NCBI GenBank assembly: GCA_026724425.1
Contig: JAIUCV010000018.1
Coordinates: forward strand, 3,922,942 to 3,986,941
DNA: 64,000 nt
Direction: 5' to 3'
DNA from: Erythrophleum ivorense
Lineage: Eukaryota > Streptophyta > Magnoliopsida > Fabales > Fabaceae
In this document: piece by piece, positions 1 through 10,892 of the stretch
Numbering within the stretch: the first letter of the stretch is position 1
Layout: the number at the start of each line of letters is the position of its first letter
Program-made: the position numbers and the translations under genes
The notes under the pieces: model-generated
Database searches by the model: none
Told to the model about the DNA's origin: nothing
What the model saw: the letters and a program-made list of their open reading frames with translations, nothing else

Positions 1-1650
1 TTTAGATTATCTTCACCCACACTAGGGAACTTTTGGCATAACCGTATTCATTCAAGCTACTTTGCATTTATAAACATATCTCAAGAACCATAGTGGTACC
101 ATAACATGCAATTAATGGCTAGAAATATATCTTATAGTTCAAACATATACAAAAGCATCCAAGGACAAGCAAACCTCTAAGAAATACATGTAAGGTTAGA
201 GAGCTACGTTGAAACAAGAACTTTTTCCCTTGATTACACCTTCCCATTCTCGGCCTTACACATCTAATGATGGAGAGCTTGATTTGCTTGGCCTAGATAC
301 ATCTAATAAGACATAAAAACATCATTGGAACTAACTCTAACATCTCATAAGCTCTGCACACTCATATGCTAGCTTATGGTTCAATTATGGCTCTATATAA
401 GGCATAATAAAGAAACCCTTAGAATTCATGATCTTGGCTCCACTTCCTCATTCAATCTAGGTCATATGACTCCATTAAAACTCTTTAGAATCATTACCAA
501 TTCAATTCAAGGAGCATAGACTCAAATTGCTTCTTTATATCTTAAAATGGAGCCTACACTTCCATCTCATAAATCATGGCTTCTAAATTCAAACCAATGG
601 TTCATCTAATACTTACTAATCATATCTAGGCCATTCCCATCCTTAAAATTAATTAAAACTCTCCCTAGGCATCTTTTCTCTGTTTAGGCCGAGACATGGA
701 GCATTTTTGGCATTCATAGAGTTTTGTTTGTTTTCTTAGGGAATTAGCCACTTATAAAGCTTCCTAAATATCTTAGGACCTCATTCATACTCTTATATAA
801 GCTAAATTATCCTTGGAAAGCTTTAAGAATGGTTAAGTGTAACAAAATTCCTAAGTCGCACAACTTGCATTCTAATGCTTCTCCTTTAATTATAATTGTA
901 TATTATTATTTCTCACACTCCATAACCCATCTTCCTACTTAGTTTCATTAGAATTCATCTTCTATAAAGTAGGCTTAGGTCTAGCTGAACACACACAAGG
1001 AAGGGGAGACAAGAGAAAGTAACAAAATCCATAGAAATTTACCTTATTTTCTAGCTTTTCCAAGGTGCTTTCCTATGCTTCCAAGAGCTCTTGCAAACTC
1101 TCCTTTCTTCTTGCTGAACCAACCACAAAACAATCCCAATTCAATCATCCAAACTATGAGAGAAGATAGGAGAAAGGGGAGAACAAGTTTGCTAAAGGAA
1201 GAAGCATGGAAAAAGCTTTACATTTTTACCTTTTTGCTAAGTTTTTCCTTCTTCCTTTACTTCCTTCTTGTGTGTCTGCTTGGCTTGGACTCACTTCTAT
1301 TTTAGGGCAAAAATAAGGTTAGTCAAGAGAGGAAGAGAGGTGAGACGTGTCTTATAAGAAACAAAGCTACTAAAATACTTTTTAAAAATTCTCATTTTGT
1401 CCTATTTTCTTGGTTCTTTTGATTTGGGCTCATTTTAACTCCTTTTTTAAAACCACCTTTTTCATCCTAAAATTTAGGTCTTCTAGCTTATAAAATGCCT
1501 TTTGTTTCACCTAAATTGAATTTAAAATCTTCTCAAACAAATCAGTCAAAGTTTTAGTCAATCAACGTTCTAAAATGTAAATCAAAGGGGTTTTAACCAT
1601 TATAGGGGTTCTTATGGTTTTGACTTTAGGGATTGATGCATAGTGCATAA
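1..1650. other. AT-rich non-coding DNA
   Basis: No reading frame here looks like a gene. The only open frame, 1075-1305 plus, is short, biased and matches nothing I know. Purine- and pyrimidine-rich stretches at 980-1260 resemble transcribed LTR leader sequence, but I found no partner copy or LTR boundary. Confidence 0.4.
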
Positions 1651-1827
1651 GGATGGAAACTTGGTTATGCTAGAAAGGAAGAAAAGGAAGAACATTTAGT
1701 ATTTAGATGGACATGCCCTATTAGCAAAGATAGATTAGAGCAAAAGGAGAAACATTTAGAAGTCTAAGTAGAGAAATTAGTTTTCAACAAAACAGAGATA
1801 TTTGAGACTTTGGAAAAAGAGAAGATT

Positions 1828-2127
1828 TGTTGGGGGTATTCTCCAAAGTCCCACATTAATGTGTTCAAAAAAGTGCTATAAATATGGCTCTTTAGCTATT
1901 GCTTTAGGTGCCACAACAAGCTTACTCATAGGATCACCATAAGGATGTAATCAAGGTATTAAGTAGTTATGAATAAGGGAGGGTTTATAAAAATTGTGAA
2001 AGTTAAAAATTTTAGTAGAGTTATCATTATCAGGATTGTGGAAATTTGTGTTGTTTTATTTCTTTTTCTCTTGTGTGTGTTTCCATTATCAAAAAGAAAT
2101 TGTAATTTTTCTCTATATTTCTCACAT
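1828..2127 (+). repeat. possible copia-type LTR remnant
   Basis: The stretch begins TGTTGGGGG, has a promoter-like block (AAAGTCCCACATTAATGTG, then CTATAAATATGG near 1877-1890) and runs into a pyrimidine-rich tail ending in TTTCTCACA. That order is typical of short copia LTRs. No second LTR and no TSD were found, so both limits are guesses. Confidence 0.25.
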
Positions 2128-2169
2128 TTTATTTTTGCAAGAATTAAAAAAATTGTAAATTTTTTCCTC

Positions 2170-5086
2170 AAATAAAAATTTTGGAAAAATTGTTGATGCC
2201 TTATTCTTATTATGCTATGGTATGTTGGTCACAATATTTCTCTCAAAATTTTCTCAAAAAATTTATCGTAGAAAGAATAACCACAAGAATTGGGAAAAAT
2301 TATAAGATGTGATAAAGTCTGCAAAGAATTCCATTAGAATTTCTCCCTACAAAAATTTAGCAATAATTTTCCACAAGAAAAAATCCTAATTTCTTGTAGT
2401 GCCTCCAACATGATCTAAAACCTTTCCTCAAACCTCTAATAATCCAAGAATGATTCCTAGCTTCAAAGGATTGGGACATATGCTTCAAACCCTTTGAAAA
2501 AAATGGAGCAAAAATGATAGCATTATATTTTATGCAACAAGTATTGTGGTATTGAGATTGTGGCACCATAAAGACCCTACTTCTATTTGGAACGAGCAAA
2601 ATTTTCCATCTAGCATCACAATGCCATACTTTACAATTCTCTAAATTACATTTTAGCCATTCTTTCACTTTGTGATTCGAAGGTTCTAGCTCTGAAATGA
2701 CTTTGCCTTAGATTCTTAGGTATTTACAATCTACACAAGGGGCCCAAGTATGATCAATTTTTCAATTAATTAAAATTAAGACAAACTTGTCATCTATGGG
2801 ATAAAAACTAAATTTGAAGCTATATACACTAGCTATGAATAGTTTTCCTAAAATTAGATATATCTACTATATAATTAGACAACTCAACACCTACTTCCTA
2901 GTAAAAATATACAAAATAATATGAATAAATTGGAGTTAATAGTGATTGTATAGTTGCATAATGATCATAAAGTCTATATAACAAGGTATTGAGAATACGG
3001 TCTCAGCGTGAAAACACATCCTCTTTGCACATCTTCTTGAATTAAGCAACCTTTGCCTTTTCTTCATTTGTGGCATTCTCCATAGCATTTGAAATCAATG
3101 TAGTATTTGGATCAAGCACTTATGCAATGTTGAGTACCAAAAGGAGAAACTTCATTTTGTCTTTCTACTAATTGAATTTGGTACCATCAAATTGATCTAA
3201 ATTGACAAATTCTTTATTTATAACCTTGGAAACAACATTTTGATCTTGAGCCATCTTGTGAATTATCTGTCTAAAATTGTTAAAAAAAACAATGTTAAAA
3301 ATGAGCTAGGATTACAACACGATAGATTGATACAAGGCATGACTGTTTTGCTTTGTTTAAAAGGATCTTCTCCTCCACACATAGTTACTAAAAAGTTGAT
3401 GATGATACTTTCCCATGACATAATGAAGCCTTTGTGAATTACTTGATTATATCAAGAAATTTTAACACTCTTTTGTCTTGAAATTTATATTTTTAAGCTT
3501 ATAAAATACTTTTCTCATCCATACTTCACAAAGTTATATATATAGTTGTCTTTTATGCTTAGTAGGGGAGCCTTTAACCCTTAAAGAACCTTTCAAATGG
3601 AAGATCTATATCATAAAGAGGTGCATCCAACTCTCTACTCGTTAGATGAACCAATGGACATGTATTTCTAGACCAAACAATTATAAAGGCATTCACATGA
3701 ACTAGTACATCTTTGAAAGTTATAAATTATATAACAAAATAGACATCTTGGTTTAGGATTAAAATTCACTCCACTCATTACCTAATGATTTTAAAATGAC
3801 TTTATTAAATTCATAATTAAAATTCAACTTTAATATGGACAGCTGAGTGAAAGTGGCAGGGCTTATTAAATTTCATAAGTAAAATTCATTTTATTCACTA
3901 CCAAATAATTTTAATATTGCTCTTTTCAAAACATGTTTCTTTCATTTTTCTCTTTTCTTACCAGAAAATAAATCACACTTACAAATAGTTTTCTATATTT
4001 TGAAAAAATAGACTTTAATTCTTACCACAAAGTGCAAAGGCCCTAAGCTATTTCTTAGATTAAGTTTATATTTGTAAATATTTTTCTTTTTATTCATTCC
4101 TTTTCTCACTTAATTTCCTTTTTTTTTTACATGTGTTTCATATAAAGGGTAATTAAATAAGCCAAAGGTCATGACAAGAGATTTTGCACAATTAGATTGG
4201 ACAATAGTTTCTAAGAATGAGTATTAAGTTCTAGAACTTATCCTTTTTTTCACAAACCAAAATTTTCCATTTTTCTGGAGAGGAAATTTCTTTTTTGGGG
4301 TCAAATTTTTTCCTTTAATTTTTAAAAGAGTAACTTGGTAGCAATTTAATTGAAATGCATTTCAAAATGATTTTTGGAAATCAATTTTCTATTTTTGGTT
4401 TAGGCCCATACGCGTCACAATTGCCCCTCTAAGCATTAGGTGTGACACGAATGATGTTATAGGAATCGAAATATTCCTTGATAAGTCTCAAGGACTGTTA
4501 AGAAGTCTGTGTTAATAAAAATTTTAGAGAGATTTAATATGATCAATGTTCAACAAAAATAGTTTCAATTATGCTAAAATGCTTGGGAGTCAAAATAATC
4601 TTGATTGGATTACTAGAGAGTTGTATCATACATTCACATACAATAAATTTTATCATTTTGAAGTGATTGATATTCAAATTCAGAATGCATAGATTCAAGA
4701 AAATATGTTCGAGTGCTCGTTCCTTTCATACTACATTATCTATATTCATGTTGTTTTTCAATTACTTCAACGAAAATGATATTCAAATTCAGAATGCATA
4801 GATTCAAGAAAATTTGTTCGAGTGCTCATTCCTTTCATACTACATTATCTATATTCATGTTGTTTTTCAATTACTTCAACGAAAATGAAAGAATGGGGTC
4901 AATTTGTAAAGAACAATGATTTGTCCATGTTTTGATACATGAGAATTTTAATTTTTCCAAATCTTTGAAAACTTATTTATGATAGCGGAGCCTCTGAGTG
5001 AAGTTCTTATTTCTCACCAAACAAAGTTCATGTAGCAGCTTAAATATTACACCAGTCACTATAAATATATCAAAGAGTTGTTCATC
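2170..5086 (+). repeat. dispersed segment, copy 1 (partner at 21.2-24.65 kb)
   Basis: Long stretches align by eye with 21207-24650. Examples are the 'TTCTTGTAGTGCCTCCAA' block near 2390 against 21780, the region from about 3360 against 23385, and the block from 4400 to 5075 against 24090-24640. Copy 1 has an unrelated 0.7-kb stretch at about 2690-3360 where copy 2 has a MITE. No coding frame survives. It is probably an old transposon or a segmental duplication. A solo LTR cuts it at 5092. Confidence 0.6.
4669..4886. repeat. 109-bp tandem duplication
   Basis: Two adjacent, nearly identical 109-bp units, 4669-4777 and 4778-4886, each starting GATATTCAAATTCAGAATGC. The partner segment near 24357 has only one unit, so the duplication arose after the two segments separated. 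The short open frame across it (4713-4919) is an artefact. Confidence 0.85.
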
Positions 5087-5091
5087 ATATT

Positions 5092-6503
5092 TGATGACTC
5101 CCTAATTTAGGATGAAAAAGGGATATATTTGAGATTAAATTAGGAAGGCAAAGTACTCTTCTTTTGATTAATATGGTTAAATGTGTATTCAATCAAGTAA
5201 AATAAAGAAAGTGTTTCCATTGCAATATCTTTATCAGTTTGAGTCTCATTTTATGATTGATTGTGATTTTAGGGAAAAGTAAAAGATTGTAGAAAGAATT
5301 AAAAAAGAGAGGGAAGCTGAGAAGTGAAAGATGCAAGTGGAACAAGTCCTCTCGCTACAGCTAGAACTCAATTCGCTGTAGCGAGGAAGGTACTTCACCA
5401 TAGCGAAGTCGCAAGGCATACAAATTCCAAGGAGCAACTTGTCACAGCACAGCAATAGTGAGAGTAGCAGAAATCTAAGAATCTATAATCCCTCGCTATA
5501 GTGAGAGTCACTCCTCGCCATAGCGAGATCAGCCTCTAAAATGCACAGCTTTGATTAGCGAACTAAAACAGAGGAGAAGAGGCTAGGGCTTTATTATTCA
5601 GCAAGAGAGGAGTGTTCTGGCCGATGAGGAGAGGAGAAAAACACACAAGAGGTGTTAGGGAAGCTCTATACTAATCGATAAATCATTGATTCTATCATTT
5701 ATTCTTTCGATTAGGTGTTTCTACTCCATCTTTCCTTCTAGTTGATGATTGTTGATCTGTTTGCTAAGATTGTTTATGGGTTTCAAGCCATGAGCGGCTA
5801 AATCTTGTAACCCTTAGGGATTCTATGAACCTTTAATCTTTGGAGATTATTTCCCTTTTGATTATGTTAGATTATTGAAAATTTTAGTGTTTAATTTGAA
5901 TTATGGTTCATTCTATTGATTGGCCTCTTTTAGTTTGATTATGAGTTAGTTAATTAACCTTTGAAAGAAGGGAATTGCTTATAGACCGTTGGTTAAACAA
6001 CTTAGGATTAGATATAGTCTAATTTTCACTTGAGATAGAAATATACTCAAGGGCCCTAGGTAGTCGAGATAAGATCTGAGCTTAATTGAATATTAACTAC
6101 TTGAATATTAACTACTCTTTTGAGATATCAAGAGTTGAGTTGATATAGGGGTTTAAATGGATCGAAAAATACTTGCGCCTAATTAGACCTTGACTCTAAA
6201 ATTGACATTAAGCCAATTAATTAAAAAGGGAAATGATTAACATTGTGGATAAAGGGGATTAGAATTCCTATGGTGTTTTTAATTGCTTATTTTCGATTAA
6301 AACCATCTTTCATTATTGTTAATTGCATTTGAATTAATTTTCATAAAAACTCAATTACAATTTGATTTGTTTAACTAAAATGAACATGAAAACTATAATA
6401 CCTAATCACCAATCGTACTGATTCTCTAAAAAAATGACTTTGATTCATCACATACTACTCTTACGACCCGTACACTTGTAGTGTCATTATCTAGTGAGCA
6501 TCA
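5092..6503 (+). mobile_element. solo LTR of the Athila-like family of the 9.5-16.7 kb element
   Basis: A single 1412-bp LTR beginning TGATGACTCCC and ending GTGAGCATCA, flanked by a perfect 5-bp target-site duplication ATATT (5087-5091 and 6504-6508). It matches, inverted, the LTR at 9467-10873 along its length. A perfect TSD around one LTR is the standard trace of recombination between the two LTRs of a complete element. It inserted into the duplicated segment. It contains a small internal duplication near 6090-6115. Confidence 0.92.
5351..5527. repeat. palindrome cluster in the LTR
   Basis: Imperfect copies of the palindrome CTCGCTATAGCGAG: TCGCTGTAGCGA at 5373-5384, TTCACCATAGCGAA at 5394-5407, CTCGCTATAGTGAG at 5492-5505 and CTCGCCATAGCGAG at 5514-5527. 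They lie about 260-435 bp from the LTR start. Several mismatches are C-to-T or G-to-A changes. Confidence 0.8.
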
Positions 6504-6610
6504 ATATTTTATTAAAATTTTTTTCTGATATAATTTCTAGCACAATAAAAATATCATAAAAAATAAATTCTAGGAATTTGCAAATGAATAAATTATGTTA
6601 ATAAGTTGAA

Positions 6611-7124
6611 GAGTAAATTACTCTCTCCTCTTTTGAAAGATGCCTAAATTATATAACTTCTACTCTCTCTTCTCTTGAAATATGCCTAAATTATATAACC
6701 TTTTCCTCTATTATAAAAATATGCACAAACCCCTTGAAGCTAAAATATGATAAAAATACCCTAGAAAATAATGTTGATTTCTTTTATTAAAAATACAACT
6801 TGTCAAAAAATATATTTTTTAAAACTTTTTATTTCAATGTTATTTTATATGTGCTGAAAATGATAAATTTATTTTATTTTAAATTTAGAAAATTAACTAT
6901 TTTTTATTGGTCAAATACATATTTAGTACTTGTTATAGTATATAAATAATAAATATAAAGTATTTTAGTCAAAATAAATATAATTGTAACATATATTTTA
7001 TTGTAGGTAAGGTAAATATACTGCATTTTTTTATTTCAAGAACAGGAGAGCATAAATTATTTGAAAAATAAGAGATAGTTGTGTAATTTAAACATCTCTT
7101 AAAGGAGAAAATTGTAATTTAGCC
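6611..7124. mobile_element. MULE-type MITE
   Basis: A 514-bp AT-rich element without coding capacity. Its ends are imperfect inverted repeats of about 32 bp (left GAGTAAATTAC..., right reverse complement GGCTAAATTAC...). It is flanked by TAAGTTGAA (6602-6610) and TAAGTTCAA (7125-7133), a 9-bp duplication with one mismatch. A 9-bp TSD is characteristic of Mutator-like elements. The left arm carries an internal duplication of about 50 bp. Confidence 0.65.
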
Positions 7125-7497
7125 TAAGTTCAAATAAACAAATCGTTGATTTAATAAAATTTTAAAGTAAGGATTAGGAAGTAATTTATAAATAGTCAAT
7201 TTTGTAAATGAATTGAATTCGGTGACTACTTTGTTCTTTTTTAATTTTGGGCAAATTGGAGTCAAAGTAGTGGACTTTTAACATAGCATAACTACATCAA
7301 AAAAGACGAATCAGTTGGAATTGACGAGGTCCTTAGCCTCTTGTTTTTCGACAAAGACAATTAGTCTTCGTTAGGAGATCAGGGTTGGCAATTTTATATG
7401 CGCAGCCTAGTCTCAGCTAATAAATTCGGAAATTCTTGGGGGAAAACAATCATCGAGAAGCCAAATAATTAATTTGAAAATTAATAATTGAAATCAA

Positions 7498-7745
7498 CTA
7501 ATAATAGGGATAGGAGTGGGAGAGAAGTGGGGAGATGTCGCTGCCGGTGGCGGGGAGCTTGGAGCTCAAGATTTGACAACCAATACCAACACATTTGCTT
7601 GGAGGTTGGCAGATGTTTGAAATACTAAGTCCATTAACTTTCAGTGTTTGGTGCCGAAGCATCAAGGAAGTAACTTTTATGAAGGGCGAAGTAGTGGAGA
7701 GGCTTGGAAAACCGGAAGTCAAGTCAATCATCAAAGCCAAACAAT
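7498..7745 (+). pseudogene. exon-like fragment related to 43.3 kb
   Basis: The sequence from about 7640 to 7745 is clearly related to 43410-43500. Both contain GAAGTCAAGTCAATCATCAA followed by an AT-rich stretch and an ATGATGAAGAGAGAC block (near 8090 and 43530). Here the plus-strand frame that is open at 43.3 kb is broken by stops. The minus-strand open frame at 7498-7740 is probably only a shadow. The parent gene is not recognised. Confidence 0.3.
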
Positions 7746-7785
7746 TAATTTTAGATTAACTTATATACACCTCTTTTAAGTTTTG

Positions 7786-8063
7786 CTAAAATTACAATGA
7801 ATTTTTCTCTATTTTCAAAATATATGTAGGTCTTCCCCAATTAAAAAAAGTTATTTTATCCTTTAGTTCAATTTTAAATTTTTTTACCAAAATATTCTCC
7901 AATTAAATTTTTTTTTTGGTTAAAAAAATATATTTAGATTAATTTGGGGTGTTTTAGTCAAAAAAAATTAAAATTAAACTGAAATATGGTGTATACTTTT
8001 TTTAAAAAAAGAGGGCTCATGTATATTTTAAAAATAGAAGAAAGGTCTATATAATTTACTTTT
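7786..8063. mobile_element. possible second MULE-like MITE
   Basis: The left end (CTAAAATTACAATGAATTT...) and the reverse complement of the right end (GTAAATTATATAGACC...) are similar over roughly 50 bp, and the interior is very AT-rich. Flanking TTTTAAGTT / TTTTAATTT might be a TSD, but low complexity makes this weak. It separates the 7.5-kb fragment from its continuation at about 8066. Confidence 0.35.
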
Positions 8064-8149
8064 AATTTTACTGTATTTTGTTCTTAATGATGATGAAGAG
8101 AGACATTAAAAATACTCCCATAAAAAAAATAAAAAGAGATTTTAAAATT

Positions 8150-8881
8150 TTAATGTTTAATTAGAAATAAACAAGTAAATAAAAATAAAAGGATGAATTG
8201 AAGACGTGTGAACATGATGGGTGGTCCAGGTTTGATTAGTGGTGTTGACAGTAAAGCTGGTAAGGGTTTGGGTACGAGAGCAATATTTGGAGCTGCATTC
8301 ACAGTCGAAATAGGTGTTGCTAAAATTCCTCGCGCAGCGGAAGACTGATGAGTATTCACCTTGGGGCGCTGATAGGATGAAATTGCCAACTTCTCATCGA
8401 ATAGTCGAGTTAAAGCCAATGCTTCTAATAATGTCTCAGGGACTCTAGCTATAACGTCACTTCGTATCTCTAGTTTTAATCCAGTGATGAAACACTCCAT
8501 TATAGCATCATCGGTCATGCCCTCCACTCGATTAGAGAGAGTCACGAACTGTTGATAATAAGAAACAACTGAGTCCATCTGTATCAGTTTGAACATCTTT
8601 CCTCGTGCACTCTCAAATCTTGAAGGACCAAATTGTTCTTCAACAGCCCGAGCTAGAGCTTTCCACGTCGAAAATTGTTTTGCCTTCTACATCATTTGAA
8701 ACCATGCTACAGCGGATCCTTCCATGTGTATAGCAGCTATGGTTATACATTGAGCTTCTGGCATCTCATAGTACGTAAAAAATTGTTGTGCTCTAAACAA
8801 CCATCGCAGAGGTTCAGTTCTGTCAAATTTAGGAAAATCAAGTTTTTCCTGCTTCATCCTAGGAAGCACGAGTACGCCCAT
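8150..8881 (-). pseudogene. Ty3/gypsy gag fragment
   Basis: Read on the minus strand from 8881, this encodes a retrotransposon Gag (capsid-type) segment. Residues KLDFPKFDRTEPLRWLFRAQ and the later VVSYYQQFVTLSNRV and ITGLKLEIR blocks are family hallmarks. One in-frame TAG at 8687-8689 interrupts it, and the same frame continues to about 8215. The final 20 or so codons are hydrophobic and run into flanking AT-rich DNA. No protease or RT follows and no LTR adjoins it, so it is an isolated fragment. The broken reading frame and missing partners argue against function. Confidence 0.75.
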
Positions 8882-8884
8882 TTA

Positions 8885-9466
8885 TGAGCCGTATCCGTAC
8901 CGGATACATATTCGGTATGGATATGTGTACCGTACGGGTACAGAAGTATCCAAAATGTATTTTTTTCTCTTCTGCATTTTGAAACGTTTCGGTACGTACC
9001 GAAACATTTCGAAACGGCTTCGAAACGAGGCAGAAACGGCTCCGAAACGCTCTATCCTAAAAGCGACGTCGCTTTCGCTGACCTATTTTTTCCTTCAAAA
9101 AGCTTTGCGTCCCCTTTGTCCGTGTTACTTCGTCAATGGTTCAGTGCGTCATCTCAAACATTTCGATCCTCCGTGCTGCGTCATCTTTTCCGGTGACTGG
9201 TGTGTTTCGATCCTCCATGCGGTGTCATCTTCTCCAGTGGTTGTTGGTGCGTTTCAGTCCTTAGTGCTTCGTCTCAAACTTTAGTGCATCGTCTCAGAAG
9301 TTTCAATCCTCAGTGCTTCTTCTCTGGTGATTACTGGTGCATTTTGGTCCTCCATGTTGCTTCATCTCGTCCGATGATTGCTGCTTCGTCTCAAACCTCA
9401 ATGCTTCGTCTCAAAAGTTTCGATCTTCAGTGCTTCTTCTCCGATGATTACTGGTGCGTTTCCTTC
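8885..9466. repeat. palindrome and direct-repeat island
   Basis: 8885-9040 is dense in near-perfect palindromes: GTATCCG-TAC-CGGATAC at 8891-8907, a TGTACCGTACGGGTACA block near 8926, and the perfect 20-bp palindrome GTTTCGGTACGTACCGAAAC at 8986-9005. From about 9130 to 9466 there are roughly 60-bp imperfect direct repeats built from GTGCTTCGTCTCAAA and TTTCGATCCTC. It lies between a truncated gag and an Athila-type LTR. The open frames across it (8925-9284 and 9200-9469 plus) are by-products of the repeats. The family is not recognised. Confidence 0.65.
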
Positions 9467-10873
9467 TGATGCTCACTAAAATATGACACCACAAGTGTAC
9501 AAGTCGCAACCGTAGTACGTGATGAATCAAGGTCGTTCCCTCAGAGAATTAGCACAATTGGCGATTAGGAATTAGAGTTCTCACTTTCATTTTAGTTAAA
9601 CAATCAAATTGCAAATGGATTTATAAAAATTATGTAAAGGTAAGTAATAAACGATTATTATAATTGAAAGTATGCAATTAGAAACTCCTTAGGAATTTTA
9701 ATCCCCTTTATATCAACTGTCGATTACTTCCCTTTTAATTAAACAGCATAATGTAATTACTAGAGTCAAGGTTGAAGTGGGTGCAATTGTCTTTCGATCC
9801 AATTGAACCCTTATATCCACTCACGCTTGATATCTCAAGGAGTGGTTAATAAATGCTTAAATGCAAACCTTCTTTCGACTACTTAGGGCCCTTGAGGATA
9901 TCTCTATCTCAAGTGCAAATTGGATTATATCTAATCCTAAGTTGTTTAACCAATGGTCTATAAGCAATTCCCTTCCGTCAAAGGTTAATTACTTAATCCA
10001 CAATCAAACTAAAGGAGGCCACCCAATAGAATGAAATATATTTCAGATTAAACACTATAAATTCCAATAACTGCAGAATCAACAAGGGAAAATAATCTCT
10101 ACAGAGTAAAGGTTCATAAAATCCCTAAGGATTACAAAAGTTAGTCGCTCATGGCTTGAAATCCACAAACAAATTCAGCAGACATATTAATTATCATCAA
10201 CTAAGAGGGGAGATGGAGTAGAAACACCTAATCGGAAGGAAAATCAACAGAACCAACGAATTCCCGATCAAATTGAAGCTTCTCCAACACCTTGGATGTT
10301 TTTTCTTCTCTCCTAGTCGGCCAGAACTCTTTCTGCTTGCTGAATGCCTGAAACCCCAGGCTTCCCTCGACTTTTCTAGCTTGCTAAATTAAACTCTGCA
10401 TTTCAGGGTCCGATCTCGCTATGGCGAGGAGTGCTTCTCGCTATAGCGAGATCTCATAAGTTCCCAGATTTTCTTCTGTCCTCGCTACTGCTGCGCTATG
10501 GTGAGTTTTTCCCTGGAATTTGTATGCTTCGCGACTTCGCTGTGGCGAAGTACTTCACTCGCTATAGCGAAAGTGTGTTCTCGCCATAGCGAGTTGAATC
10601 CTCGCTGTAGCGAGAATGCTTGATCCACTTGTACTTTCTCACTTCTCAGCTTCCTTCTCTTTCCTCCATTCTTTCTTTCTTCTTTTATCTTTCCTGAATT
10701 AAAATCAATCATAGAGTGAGGCTCAAACTGCTAAAGATAATACAATAAAACACTCTCTTTCTTTTGTGTGATTGAATTCATTTTTAATTCTATTAATCAA
10801 GAAGAAAGCATTTGCCTCTCTAATTTGATCTTAAATATAATCTCGTTTTATACCACAAATTAGGGAGTTATCA
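9467..10873 (-). repeat. 3' LTR of the truncated Athila-like element
   Basis: A 1407-bp LTR. On the minus strand it begins TGATAACTCCC directly after a polypurine tract and ends GTGAGCATCA. It aligns with the solo LTR at 5092-6503. No TSD can be tested because the other end of the element is lost. A palindrome cluster spans 10415-10614. Confidence 0.88.
10415..10614. repeat. palindrome cluster in the LTR
   Basis: At least six copies of the CTCGCTATAGCGAG family: 10415-10428, 10437-10450 (perfect), 10536-10549 (TTCGCTGTGGCGAA), 10558-10570, 10580-10593 and 10601-10614. They occupy the same place in the LTR as the cluster in the solo LTR, but the individual variants differ. Confidence 0.85.
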
Positions 10874-10892
10874 AACTCCCCCACACTTAAAT
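10874..10892 (-). promoter_or_regulatory. polypurine tract
   Basis: On the minus strand the sequence AAGTGTGGGGGAGTT abuts the LTR start TGATAACT. This is the plus-strand priming site of reverse transcription. The same core AAGTGTGGGGG recurs further inside the element near 10990-11001 and 11868-11878. Confidence 0.75.

Noticed and set aside
1075..1305. Open frame of 76 codons, plus strand
   Set aside because: Its composition follows a purine/pyrimidine-rich leader-like stretch; no domain and no splice context.
4713..4919. Open frame of 68 codons, plus strand
   Set aside because: It simply reads through the 109-bp tandem duplication.
8925..9469. Two plus-strand open frames of 119 and 89 codons
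   Set aside because: They translate the direct repeats of the palindrome island; no conserved protein pattern.
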